A DNA stretch of 64,000 bases from Liriodendron chinense (lineage: Eukaryota > Streptophyta > Magnoliopsida > Magnoliales > Magnoliaceae), in the NCBI GenBank assembly GCA_003013855.2, contig PVNU02001548.1, positions 4,278,001 through 4,342,000 of the forward strand, given 5' to 3'. The stretch's first letter is position 1, and every line of letters starts with the position of its first letter. The notes under the pieces were generated by a model. That model worked only from the letters and a program-made list of their open reading frames with translations, made no database searches and was not told the DNA's origin. Made by a program: the position numbers and the translations under genes. Shown piece after piece: positions 22,471-34,766 of this stretch.

Positions 22471-23065
22471 CCCTAATTAAATCTCAGGGTATAGAAAATC
22501 CCTGTGCTCTAAAACAGACGATATGCACTCTTTTTTTCTTAGTGCGGATCGCCTCTGTTGAAGGCATAAGAAGATTCAGTGCCGTCACTTCTTATTAGTC
22601 CACCTCATAGCCGAAGATGTCAGCTCACAAAACACGGGGATTTTCTCTCTCATGAGTGGATTGCTTGCTGTACAACTTAATCTTCAATGTGTGTAACTAC
22701 TTGGACCCACCATAACTTATGTATTAGATCCACACGATGCATCAATTTTTTCATAATATTCTAGAGCAAGAGCTAAAAAATGAGGCACATCCAAAGCTCA
22801 AGTGGACCACACCACAAAAAGCAGTAGGGATCAAGCTAACAGACGTTGAAACCTTCATATGATCCATTGTAAGGTTTATTTGCCATCTAACCTCTTCGTA
22901 AGGTCACATAAACAATGAATGGAAAACACAAATATCAGCTTGATCAAAGGCCTCCATAGCCCTAAGAAGTTTTCAACGGTAGACATCCAATTCCCACTTT
23001 ATCTTGTAGTGTGGCCCACTTAAGCCTTAGATGTGCCTCATTTTTTAGTCTTTTTTTTTCTTTTT

Positions 23066-23097
<32 letters not shown>

Positions 23098-24479
23098 GTC
23101 ATGATTTGAATTTCAACTGTCAGGTTCTTTTCTCTAATGGTACATTTTCATCATGCAAATGTAATCAGCTTACCAGCTGACTAACATTATTCTTCGTCCA
23201 ACGCATCTCTACTTTCCATTCAGCAAAATAATGCCCCCTCGTACTTTAAGTAAGCAAGAATAAGCGTGCCTTTTACCTATCTTTGTACTGGCCAAGGATA
23301 TTTTGTATTTCTGATCTATGGATAGCTAAAAATGACCTATGATCTAAGTTATGGCCTTTGCTATTGTTCTACCTTGTTTTTGACAGACAGATGTAGGACT
23401 GTGGCCGATTTGTCATTTAGCAAACAAGACAATGATCAATTACAGTTTTTCAGCACAAGCAGATGGCTGAGCGAAGTTTTATAGTGGCCAATTGCATGTT
23501 GTACTTATGGAACACTGGCTTATTGTGTTAGCAACAAAGAGGAACGGCCAGGTCATGGTTTTTCAGCCAAGGAGTAGTGGCCGAGTAATATTTATGGTCA
23601 GGTACAAGACACAAGACATGTCACGCAGAGTAAGAAGAGAAGAAATTTTTAAAAGGCCTAGTAGTGTTGAACATGGTTGTAAGCGGGTAAGTGAAGCGAA
23701 GCCTTGTAAAGCGGTTATAGGACTCGTGTCCAGATAGGAAAGAAGTCTCTGGAGAGTAGGCAGTTGCCAGCACATGTAAGGAGGAGAAACGAAGGACCTC
23801 TCTAGAAGGCAATATAGGAGACAATTACCGTAACCGTCAGGAAGTAGAGTATCCAGATAACTCTACCCTTCAAAGAGAGAGTTATAAAAGCAGAAGGATC
23901 TCCACGGAGTAAAGGTCCAACACCAACCAAACCAAACCAATACTTTAATTCCAAGTTTATCATGTTCCTCATCCTATTGTTTGCATTCCTTAGTGTAATC
24001 AGCTTCTTTATTTACTTTAGCATAATTCCATTGTTTATGTTCCGTAATATAACCCTTGGGATTACATTTCATAGCAATAAGTTTGTAACAAGAGTTTTCT
24101 AATCAGTAAAGTTTCTTTTTCTCTAATCACGTTTTATATTGATGAGTTCTTTTTTTATTTCTTTAATTTTACATTGTGAGAAGTTCTTTCGTTCTGAAGG
24201 CAAATGTAGAATCTGCTTTTGGAGGATGAACCCCACCTTTCAAACATTACCTGATTATTTGTTTAAAACAATTGAGCGAGTGTCTAATTAGGCGACCGAT
24301 CCTTACAGATATCGGTCGTATATGGTCGATTATGACGTATCTGCCTTTCTTAGCACTCGGGGTCATCATTATTCGGTTGGAATTGAGTTGCAAAATTCAA
24401 TTATGACACACCCGCACAGACCTCATATGCGTGGCCAAATAATAGCTAGCAACCACTATAGTGAAATATTGGAGAAATA
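22471..24479. other. Intergenic; MITE half, pyrimidine tract, LTR-like segment
   Basis: 22695-23045 is a diverged palindromic-MITE body whose right arm runs into a T-rich tract (23048-23098). 23380-24410 has promoter-like 'gagagttataaaagcag' (about 23877) and later 'cgaccgatccttacagatat' / 'tcggtcgtatatggtcg' phrases. It could be retroelement LTR sequence, but no PBS, ends or protein were found. Confidence 0.35.
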
Positions 24480-25110
24480 ATTCATGTAGCTAACTCAATT
24501 AATTGAGATTTTGGGCTTTGATGACCACGACGATGATCATAGTCATGTCTACCGTATAAGACACATGTAGAGCTAACGTCTGTAAGCCCCACTGTTCATT
24601 GTGAACGCCCCACCTGTACGAATAATGATGCGGATTGCCTGGGACCACAACACATGTACATGATGTTGGGACTCAGTGTGGCCTGCTGTGATGTATTTGT
24701 TTTATCCATGCTATCCATTCAATTTTTCCTGCTCATTTTAGGAAATGAGCCTAAAATTGAAGCACGTCCATCGCTAAAGTGGACCACACCACAGGAAGCC
24801 ATGAAGATTGAACGCCTACCGCTAAAGACTTCTTGGGTGCGAAAGTTTTGGATCAAGATGACATCTACGTTTTCCCTTCATTGATCCGTGTGACCTAATG
24901 AACAGGTTGAATGATAAATAAACATATATGTGGGCCCATAGGAAGGTTTCAATGGTGGACATAATTATTCCACTGTTTTCAGTGGTGTTTCCTACTTAAG
25001 CTTTGGATATGCTTCGATTTTGGGCTCATGCCCTAAAATGAGCTGACAGAACAGGTGTATGGCTTGGGTAAAAGATATACATAACCATGATGGACCCCAC
25101 AGAATCTTGA
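24480..25110. mobile_element. Block segment plus palindromic MITE
   Basis: 24480-24640 matches about 6000-6160 ('aattaat.g.gattttgggct', 'gtaagccccact'). 24640-25110 is a full-length diverged fold-back. Its left arm is 'tgtgatgtatttgttttatcc' and its right arm contains 'gatatacataaccatgatgg', with mirrored core between. No target duplication was identified. Confidence 0.55.
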
Positions 25111-25306
25111 CACCATGCAGCCACGTGACATTGGGTGACCACGCAATCCGCATCCGATAAGGGCCATGCCAAAAGTCAGCATATTACAGAATTCAGAGGC
25201 CTACTATTCGACTTCTCAGCATCTTCATGCAGTTTTTTTTTTTTTTTTTCTTTTCATCAAGTGGCTCAGTGCATCATTCGGTGCAGGTCGTCTACCCGTG
25301 CTCTAG

Positions 25307-25834
25307 GGGGAGCGGATTAGGTGAGACCCCGGATTCACCAAGGTGGGTGGGATCCCTGACTGTGGGGCTCACAGTGATGTATGTGTCTTAAATCCACATC
25401 GTCCAACCATTTTGAAAGCTCATTTTAGTGTATGATTTCAAAAATGAAGCTGACTCAAATCTTAGGTGGACCACACCACAGAAACAGTCGTGATTGAATG
25501 TCTACCATTGAAAACTTCATGGATGCCACCGGAATGTTTATTTGCCATCCAACCTGTTGAGAAGGTCACAAACACCTAGATGACGAGACCACATAAATAT
25601 CATCTTGATCCAAAGCTTTTGCTGCCCATAAGAAGTTTTTAATGGTCAATCACCACCGTTTCCTGTACTATGGCCCATCTGGGATTTGGAACTGCTTCAG
25701 TTTTTGGATCATACCTTCAAAATGAACTTTCAATGCTGATGGACGGTGTGGATGTAGTTACATACATCACAGTGGCCCCACAGGCAGGGGTCTCACTCAC
25801 CTCGGTGGATCCGGGGTCTCACCCAATCGCTTCC
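25307..25834. mobile_element. Palindromic MITE, subfamily A, complete with 9-bp target duplication
   Basis: 528 bp. The left end is 'ggggagcggattaggtgaga' and the right end is its inverse 'tctcacccaatcgcttcc'. It is flanked by identical GTGCTCTAG at 25298-25306 and 25835-25843. Almost the whole element is an imperfect palindrome. Long terminal inverted repeats plus 9-bp duplications fit Mutator-like (MULE) non-autonomous elements. No transposase. Confidence 0.92.
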
Positions 25835-25843
25835 GTGCTCTAG

Positions 25844-26456
25844 CGGTTACTGTTGGTAACTGATACTGACACGTACAGGCAACGTCAGCACATATGAATC
25901 CGCAGCATCTGTCCTGCCAACTTGTCTTAATATGAAGGGCATCAGTGCCGTTAAAACGGCAGCCTCGACCATGAAGATCGGTCTGTTCAAAAATCAGTCC
26001 GATCCACTCACAACTGGGGCAAAAGTGTATGTTAGTGTCAGACCGTTGGTTGTCCAGTAATGTCAAAAGCATGGCCCACTTGATGAATGAAATGGTCTGG
26101 ATTCTGTCCCTGGTTAACTTCAGGGCCAACTTCTTTTTTCCATGCTATTGATGTGTTAGACAAAAGGCATGATATGATACCTCAAAGTTGTGATACCTTC
26201 CCAGCACGTGATCCGTTGTACATTGTGACATCTTTATTTTTAGTCAACACGTGACATGTCACGTGTGTACATGACTGTGAGAATCCCTTCACAAAAGGAG
26301 TGCCACCTGGCAAGGCGACGTGGGAGTAGGGTCAATGGGCCGGGCTCTTACACAGGGCCAGCCTAATGGCCCAGCCCGAACAGTGCAAAATCCGGGCCGA
26401 GACCTACCCAGGCCCGGCCCATTGACAGCCACGATGCTCCGAAAGCCTGCGAACAG
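25844..26456. repeat. Duplicated block copy 2 and start of repeat E copy 2
   Basis: 25850-26140 matches about 7590-7770 and its continuation ('gggcatcagt.ccgttaaaac'). From about 26150 the sequence follows repeat E ('gttagacaaaaggcatgata'). A C/G-rich stretch at 26330-26430 consists of degenerate 'ggcccggcccat' motifs. No gene. Confidence 0.55.
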
Positions 26457-27246
26457 GAAGTTCCTACACGCAGGGGACCTAGGTGGGGCCACCGTGATGT
26501 TTGTGAGAAATCCACCCCATCCATCCGTTTTGTGAGCTTATTTTTGGACCTTTAACAAAAAATGAGCCAAATCCAAGACTCAAGTGGGCCAAACACACGA
26601 GAATTAAACTTCCAGGGTTGAAATATTCATGGGACCACAAAAGTTTTGAATCAGGCTAATATTTGTGTTTTCAATTCATCCCAGTACGTATGGAATATAA
26701 ACATCACCGTAGACCCTAGTGAGGTTTCAGCAGTAGGAATTTTCCTATCCACCTTTTCCTTTAGTTCGGCCCACTTGAGTCTTGGAACCGGCTCTTTTTT
26801 ATTACAAACAGGATGGACGGTGTGGATTTATAAGAAATTCACTATCCATCTGTTTTATGAGCTTATTTTAGGGCATGCAACAAAAAATTATCGATATCTA
26901 AGACTTAAGTGGGCTGAAAACGTGAGGATTGAACGTATATAGTTGAAAGATTCGTGGGGCATGCAGAAGTTTTAAATTCATGTTAATATTTGTGTTTTCA
27001 GTTCATCCCAGTAGAAATGATGCTATGAACTATATAAATGATATATAAACATCACCGTGGATCAGGGAGGTTTGACCAGTAGGAATTTCCTACTCACCTT
27101 TACTTTATTACGGCTCACTTGAGTCTTGGATCCAGCACATTTTCTATCTCACAGTCCTAAAATGATCTCAAAAAAGGGAGGGATGGATTGAATTTCTCAC
27201 AAACATCATGATAGGCTCCACTTAGGTTCCTAGCTCAGGATCTTCC
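26457..27246. mobile_element. Palindromic MITE, subfamily D, with internal repeated half
   Basis: Tips are GGAAGTTCCTACACG and, at the right, 'agctcaggatcttcc'. 'gtgatgtttgtgagaaat' is mirrored by 'atttctcacaaacatcatg'. Inside, a second left half starts near 26810 ('ggatggacggtgtggattta'), making it 790 bp instead of about 470. This suggests a nested or partly duplicated copy. Confidence 0.65.
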
Positions 27247-28118
27247 TGAAAAAGCCTCTTGCAAGACACGACCATGGATATAAGGGCAAGCAGGCATTTG
27301 TGAGTTGGACATTTGTCAAAGTGGCTGCCCACTTACGGTTTTTAATTACCAGCGCTACGGCCTGACCTGGCCAGCCTAACCCAGTTGACCCCACCCTAAA
27401 AGCTAGGATTCGGACCACTAAAGTTAGACTGTGGATAGGACTGGGGCTAGAAATCTATAAGACCTGTTGTTTGGACTGGCCTGGGCTGGTCTGCAGCCAA
27501 TGATGAATAGCCTGGCCATAATACTTGACTTGGGGGGTTTTCTACCTTCTCGTGCATAGTACCTAGCCTAGGTCTTAGTACCATGTATTACTAAGTTTGT
27601 AGACTAGTGTATTTAATGATATTGAGAACTATTGATATCCTATAGAAGTATAATGATTGATGCACGTATACTTATTAGCCGTTTAAATTATGAACTTCAC
27701 TTTTGACATCTGACGGTATATTATTCATACACTTATTTAAGTTCCTACAGTGGATAATTGGGTAGAGCATAAGCATGGTTGATACTATGATCTTATTGGA
27801 TAAAGGTGTGCTATAGAAAGGCTAGCTTTAATTATCTATAAGAGTATGATGCATGGTTCATAAACATGCATCACAAATCAATTATGCATTAATTATACAC
27901 ATAACTGTTGGGCTTCAATTCTATACATCTAATAACTTAAATTTTTTTACACATCAGTAGGTACAAAGTGCTCTTCCACACGTATATTTTAGTACGTATT
28001 AATAAAGAATAATTTTTTTATTAACTTTAGAGATAAGGTTACATAAATGTGTGGACATATACACACTTATACGCAGTTATATATCATAATAATATTCGTA
28101 TCCTCATATATCTTGTGT
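27247..28118. repeat. Repeat E copy 2, continuation, then AT-rich sequence
   Basis: 27247-27860 follows repeat E landmarks such as 'acttattagccg..aaattatgaactt' and 'tatgatcttatt.gataaagg.gtgcta'. From 27860 to 28118 it is AT-rich with no recognisable feature. Confidence 0.5.
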
Positions 28119-29260
28119 AATCGACCGTTCATTAAACAAATTGTTAAAATAACTATTCATCATTTGATTAAGATATCTGATTATCTGCTTCGCTTTTGGA
28201 CCACTTGATCATACTAAACCAATCACAAGATCGTCATATTAGCTCATACACACACTTATTTAAGATTTTGATCCATTCATCATGTTCATGTACACCTATG
28301 CTTAACATAGTGTTGAAATCACGATCTAAGGAACCTGCACACATGTACAATTTACCTAAAAGTCTAATGGATTAACACATGTACAATTGAAATCATAATA
28401 CAAGCCTTACTCATGTATTATTCTAAAACACACCTTGTACTTATGTATTCATCATATTGACCTTACAATCACCTACATACATGATTAGGGTCCTAACCAT
28501 CCCATTACTTGTAGCTTGTCATCTAACTGCCCATCACATTCGTATCCCTCAACCAAGCCACTTAAATGGTGAAGTAAACTGTTCATTTTGAAACTCGGGG
28601 GTAATAGATCGAATATATTGATTAGTTTTCACATATAATAATTTCCATCAGGTGAGTGTAAGCTTTTGAAAATGTTCGTGACCTTTGATGAAAGATCATG
28701 GTCAATATTGAACTCAGTAGAAAGAGTGCATCAAATGGTGACCATGGTCAAACCCCTGTCTTGAACGGACGGTTCGAATGGAGCCTATAGGCATTTGAAA
28801 ATTCTTAAGATAAAAAGGAGATGAGAAGCATTAAGGCTCTCTTGTCTCTATCCGTCATCATATAAAATAATATATAATGAAAGAATAAAATATAATAAAA
28901 AGCTAAGAAAGAGTGTTGTGGGTGAGAAGTTGCCGTGCGCGGTAAAGTATCATTATCCATCACATCAATCATTGGTGCATTTTGGTACCCACTATCTAGA
29001 AGTATATTGCGGGGTCCCTAATCTAGCAGTTGATTTAATCCGGAGTACCACCCATTTTGAATGATATTTTAGGCATTCATCCATCAAGCACCATTTAATA
29101 GCTACAATTATTCATCCAACCACCACTTCGATCCACACACTTGGGTCGTTCATTGGTATTGATCACCACCCTAGCCCCAACCTTCCAATCACACCTAAGT
29201 TTTGATCTAAACCGTTTTTATTTATCAACTGCATGGAGTAGTGACTTTTGAACTTCCAAC
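28119..29260. repeat. Large diverged tandem duplication, unit 1
   Basis: Collinear with 29450-30700: 'taactattcatcatttgatt', 'accatcccatta', 'aaatggtgaagtaaactg', 'aaaggagatgagaagca', 'gaaagaataaaatataataa' and 'cccattttgaatgatatttt' all recur in order. The unit is about 1.1-1.3 kb. No coding capacity was recognised. Confidence 0.8.
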
Positions 29261-29440
29261 ATATATTGAAGTTTTACATAAGACTCTGATTACAGAAAAA
29301 GACTACGAAGACTTCTGAAAAGATCAAGAACAGAAGAAGTGGGAGGTAGGAATTAAGAATAAGATTGCACAACTGCTTCACAGCATAATCGAGACAAAAG
29401 GCATCGACTACTTCAACCCTAGTGTAATTAACTGAGCAAC
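29261..29440. other. Spacer between tandem units
   Basis: About 180 bp with a short open stretch. It has no counterpart after unit 2, and no known domain. Confidence 0.4.
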
Positions 29441-29814
29441 ACTTTCAAGTCCGTTCATCAAAACAACCGTTAAAATAACTATTCATCATTTGATTAAGAT
29501 ATCCGATCGTCCACTTTGTTTTTGAACCATTCAATTATAGTAAACCAATCATAAGATTGTCATATTTATCCATACACACACAGACACTCATTTAAGATTT
29601 TTATCTATTTATCATATTCATTGCCTAACTTTCAAGTCCGTTCATCAAAACAACCGTTAAAATAACTATTCATCATTTGATTAAGATATCCGATCGTCCA
29701 CTTTGTTTTTGAACCATTCAATTATAGTAAACCAATCATAAGATTGTCATATTTATCCATACACACACAGACACTCATTTAAGATTTTTATCTATTTATC
29801 ATATTCATTGCCTA
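29441..29814. repeat. Perfect 187-bp tandem duplication
   Basis: 29441-29627 and 29628-29814 appear identical by eye over the full 187 bp, both starting 'actttcaagtccgttcatca' and ending 'cattgccta'. It lies at the start of unit 2 of the larger duplication and is much younger than it, or an assembly artefact. Confidence 0.93.
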
Positions 29815-30770
29815 TGTATATGCTTAACCTACCATCGAAATCATGATATAAAGTACATGTACACGTGTACAATTTACCAAAAAATCTAACGATGTATAGG
29901 CCTTGGTCGTGGATTACTCTAAAACCTAAATTGTACTTATGCATTCATCAAACTGACCTTATATTCACCCATACAGATAATTAGGTTCTTAACCATCCCA
30001 TTAATTTATTCGTAGCTCATCATCTAGTCATCCATCACATTTGTATCTGTTAACTGGGCCACCCAAATGGTGAAGTAAACTGCTCATTTTAAAGCTCGTG
30101 GGGCATACATTGAATCTATCGGTTAATTTTCACATATAATACTTACATACGTTGTTTAGTCCATCAAATGTATGTAAGTCGTTGAAAAATCATCATGATC
30201 ACTAGTGAAAGATCATGATCAATATTGCACTTGTTTGAAAGAGCACCTCAAATGGTGACCATGGTCTAGCCCATGTACCGAACAAACAGTCCTAATAGAG
30301 CCTACAGGCATTTGAAGATTCTTAAGTAAAAAAAGGAGATGAGAAGCACCAGGACTCTCATGTCTCTATCTAGTATCATATAAAAATAATATATAAGAAA
30401 AGAATAAAATATAATAAAATTTTAAGAAAAAGTGTCGTGGGTGAGAAGTTAACATGAGATAGTGAAGTATCCTTGTGCATCACGTGAACCATTGGTGCAT
30501 ATGTTATGGAGGCCCTAATCTAATAGTTGATTTCATCAAGACCATCCATTTTGAATGATATTTTAAGGCACCATCCATCCAAGCACCATTCACTAGCTAG
30601 AGTCATCCATCCAGCAACCAATTCAATCCACAAATTAACATGCTTGGACCGTTCATTGGTACTGATCACACCCCTAGTCCCAACCATCCAAGCACCATGC
30701 AATGGCTATATCAGCAGCTCCTAATATATACCTAACAACCCAAAGATTTGATCTCGTATCATTTATCAAC
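29815..30770. repeat. Large diverged tandem duplication, unit 2
   Basis: Continuation of the unit matching 28290-29260, with point changes and small indels throughout. No gene. Confidence 0.75.
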
Positions 30771-31354
30771 CCCACATGTGTGTAACTAACCCACACGCTG
30801 CATCAACCACTAACACTTGTAATAAATAGACATCTGAACAATATAATAGAAGTATTTCAACAACATGCGCTGAAATATAATAAAAGTATTTCTCTTTCAG
30901 TATAGTGTCGCATTTGGTTTTGGTACACTGTAGCATTTGCTTTTGGTATATAATCGCATGTTCACTCTCAGTGCACACTCATGTTCGCATTTGCAATCAT
31001 TTCCAACGTCTCCTGATCCTACAAAAATGGTCATAACTTCCTCGTTACGGGTCAGATCATGGTTATATTAAGCTTGTTAGAAAGATAATTCGACGACCAT
31101 TGAAATGGGACTAGAATCATATCTTTTGGACATCATTTGACATTTCAAATTAACTTAGACTAAATTCAGAAGTGAACACAAAGTGTTCTCCAACATAGAC
31201 TTTGGGGCCAATTTAGAAAAGTCAAATAATGTTTAAATGATATGATTGTAGTTTCACTTAAAATTTGGTCAAATTATATTTCCAACCAACTCAAGATCAC
31301 CCTGATCTGACCTGTAAAATCGAGTTATCACTGTTTTAATGGGATCACGCGATG
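30771..31354. other. AT-rich sequence leading into a tandem repeat
   Basis: No gene seen. A first copy of the 'cataacttcctcgttacgggtc' phrase at 31031 belongs to the degenerate tandem repeat described next. Confidence 0.45.
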
Positions 31355-32165
31355 TTAGGAAATGAGATTGAATGGTTCACGAACGCCATCATGAAATATG
31401 GGCCCACTTTTCATAGGTCAAATGGTTTTCAAATGAGATAATTCCAATCCTATTTGAAAGTTCATTGAATTATCTTCTAACGAGTACAAGATCACCCCAA
31501 TCAAATGGTATTCAAATGAGATAATTCAACGACCTTATCAAATAGGACTTAAATCATCTCATTTGGACACTATTTAACATTTCAAAAGTGGACCCAAAGT
31601 CTATGATGGCATTCACAAACCATTTTGTCATGTTTCCAGCATCATGTAATCCCATGAAAATGATCAAACTCTCTTACTATATATCGAATTAGGGCTCATT
31701 GGGCTCATTGGAAAGATAATTTGATAACTTTTAAATAAGATTGTAATCATCTCATTTGGACACCATTTAACATTTCAAAAGTGAGCCTAAAGTCTATGAT
31801 GCATTTACAAACCATTTTGTCATGTTTCCAGCATCGTGCGAACCCAAGAAAGAGGTTATAACTCCCTCGTTGCAGGTCTGTTCGGGGGGCAATCTTAAAC
31901 TCATTGGGAAGTTAATTCAACGAGCTTTCATGTAAGACTAAAATCATCTTATTTAGATATCATTTGACCTTTTAAAATTGGGCCCAAAGTCCATGTTATT
32001 ATTCACATTCATTTATAGCATTGCGTGACTTACAAAAATAACCATAACTCCCTCGTTATATGTCGAATCGGGGTGATCGTACGCTCATTGAAAAGATAAT
32101 TTCACGAGATTTTGAATGAGATTAAAATAATCTCATTTGGATACCATTTGACCTTTTAAAAATAC
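31355..32165. repeat. Degenerate tandem repeat, about 190-bp unit
   Basis: Landmarks recur at about 190-bp intervals: the 'catctcatttgga'-type phrase at 31555, 31748, 31945 and 32129, and 'cattttgtcatgtttccagc' at 31621 and 31813. 'taactccctcgtt' occurs near 31861 and 32046. Each unit also has 'gaaagataatt' and 'gcccaaagtc'. It is satellite-like, or the interior of an old element. Confidence 0.7.
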
Positions 32166-32649
32166 TGATCTTAAAGTTTAATAACAAACAATGTTTTTCA
32201 AGAAAGAAGAAGAACCCATATTCTTCTTTCCGAATAAACTTAGAAAAAAGTAAAAATTTACAATATTTTTTCATATTTCCTCTCATTTTCTTTCCAAATA
32301 AGCTTAAAACATATTTTTTGAGGCGATGGTTTTTGCTGTAGAAAATAGTTAGAAAGCACAAAAAATTGTCAGAGAATAGTAAAAAAACATGAAAGATTAT
32401 CGGAGAATAGTAAAAAAAATATGAAAGATCATTGAAGTGCAATGGTAAATGAAGAATTAGTTGGAGGGTAGTCATAAAAGAAGATTTATGTGTACAAAAA
32501 AGGTACCTGAGCCTTTTCAGAAACAAGACTCGATGTAAGAATTTTGTTTAAAGAAAATTCAAAAAAGCTGTCAGAAGTGTAGGAAAATACAGATTTCAAA
32601 AGAGATGTTATTTTCGTACTTTCACAAAACCTTGGGTGCATTTATGTAG
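32166..32649. other. No gene recognised
   Basis: Purine-rich AT sequence with repeated 'gaaagatcat'/'agaatagtaaaaaa' phrases. The longest minus-strand open stretch encodes a low-complexity Phe/Leu/Lys-rich peptide and is not convincing. Confidence 0.5.
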
Positions 32650-33480
32650 AAATATATTTTTTCATGTTACTGATATGTTAAACAAATGTCATGATATGGT
32701 ACCATAGAGCTATGGTACCTTGCCATGTAATACATTATAAATTATAACTTCCTTTCTTTGAGTTGGCATGAGTGTACGAGAGTGGGGAATCCCTTTGCTG
32801 CAAAACGAGTGCTAAAGGGTAAGGTGATTTGCACAAGTATAGATAAAAGGGTAGGCATGCATGTGTCAGATTTGGGACATTTAACAAGAGAGTTGCCTCA
32901 CTTAGAGCTGTCAATTAGGGGATGGCAGCAATGGGCCAAGCTATCTGGCCTAGACCAATTAACCTTGCCCTAAAGGCTAGGACTTGGGCCCCAAAACTTA
33001 GCCTGAGTGCAGGGCTAAGGGTTAAAATCTAGGCCTATTGTTGGGGCTAGGTAAGCCAGGCCTTAAGACGAATAGCCCAACCCATCATGCTTCGCCAAGC
33101 TTGTTTTCCTAGTTTATACTGCATATTACATAAGTATTAGTAATAAAAATTACAAAGGCCAGAAACTAACATATATGGTAATATGATGGATGATACAAAA
33201 AATACTTATTATCCAAATTACGAACTCCACATTAAATGGTGAATGTTATATTGATGCACTTATTAAAGTTAATGCATATGGTGGATAATTGAGAAGGCCG
33301 TATATGCTTGTTTGATTATATGATCTTATTTGACAAAGGGGTGCTACAAAAAACTTTAATTATCTGGAAGAGTATGATGGTTCAAACATGCACTCACAAG
33401 TTGTATACTAATTATACATGTAGCATCCATGTAACTTATTTTCAACTTATAGTGCAACCTCGACCTAGCCCTTTAGGGAG
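32650..33480. repeat. Dispersed repeat E, copy 3
   Basis: Runs from 'tgttactgatatgttaaaca' through 'gggtaggcatgcatgtgtca' and 'gatggatgatacaaaaaatac' to the 'ctaattatacatgtagc' region. It matches 8330-9426, without the hAT insertion found there. Confidence 0.65.
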
Positions 33481-34766
33481 AGGGCTAGGGTCAAGGCCAC
33501 TTTATAGCCCATTAATTCCTAGGCTAGCTAGCTTGTCAAGCAATGAGTTGCAACCCTTATTGTTAATGAGTTCTAGTGTTGTTAGGTTGGCCCAGTGAGC
33601 GATCGGGCTTGGCCCACATTAGGCTGAAATACTAAGCCCAAGTGCTAAACATGACCTGAATTTTAAGCCCATTTATTAATTGTGTCAGGCTTGTGTTAGA
33701 GTTATGCTCTAAAAAAAGAAAAAAAAAATGTGAGCCCTAATCTGTCGGTCATCTAGATGGTTTTATCTTAGTCATTGATCTTCATGACCATAGGTCCTTT
33801 TAGACGTATGTGATAGTCCTCATTAGTGACCTCTTGTCATTGAAAACTTGAGATTGGACATAGAGGTCACTTGTGAGGAGATTTATTCCATGGGTCTCAG
33901 TATCGTAATATTCCATGACCGACACAGATGCTTAAGAGACATTTGTAAATATTAATATTTGAGAAGTACAATCATCCTTTGTAAGGAGACTGATCAGTTG
34001 GGTCAAGATGAAAGGTTTCCACCAATATTGGGAGCCAACTTGGTGTCAATTATGCCTTTTTTCCTTACCCTACATGGGAGTGTAAGTGTGCTATGAATAT
34101 AAGTACTTGGTGTTGACCTTTTAAAGACCTACATTATAAGGATCAAACATTAAGTCAAAAGTTTGGGAGCCTATTTGCCTAGATATTATGATCATTTGAT
34201 CATGGACTTGATGGTACATGAAAGGTAATTAGATCCGCCAACCTAAACAGGTATAAGGGTGGTAATCTTAATTAGCTAGCCGGTTTTAGCTCACTGTACA
34301 AGATCATTGCATGGCCATTAAAAGTGGATGATATTGGGCACATCCATCAAAGTTTATCGATTCGTACATGGGTCAACATAGGATCTATTAAGTTTATCAT
34401 GAGGCTTATGTTATGCTTGTTAGGGAATCATTAAGTTATTTTACCACAAGGGCCTTGCACTTAAAAGATTTTAATCGAATTTATAAAGGTTTTCATACCT
34501 TGATATCTCACCATCTAAGAAAATACTAAAGCAAGGATATTCATACCCTAATACCTCACCATGTGAGGAAGCCACATAGGTTAGATTGATGATCACAAAT
34601 CCAACTGGTAGATTGTCGGAAGACAACCATGCCTTGCAAACATATTTGCATTACATTCAATTCATGCATTCTATTATATATCACCCTCTTATCGAACTTA
34701 TATTTATCACAATTTTTCACCATATTTTACCTTTGAATTAAAGATTAATTTTTTGGAATGTAATTA
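33481..34766. other. No gene recognised
   Basis: Unique-looking AT-rich DNA. No long open frame, LTR end or MITE core was identified. Confidence 0.45.

Noticed and set aside
31355..32165. Regularly spaced repeats considered as a CRISPR-like array
   Set aside because: Whole units of about 190 bp are repeated with divergence. There are no short identical repeats with unique spacers, and the DNA is plant nuclear.
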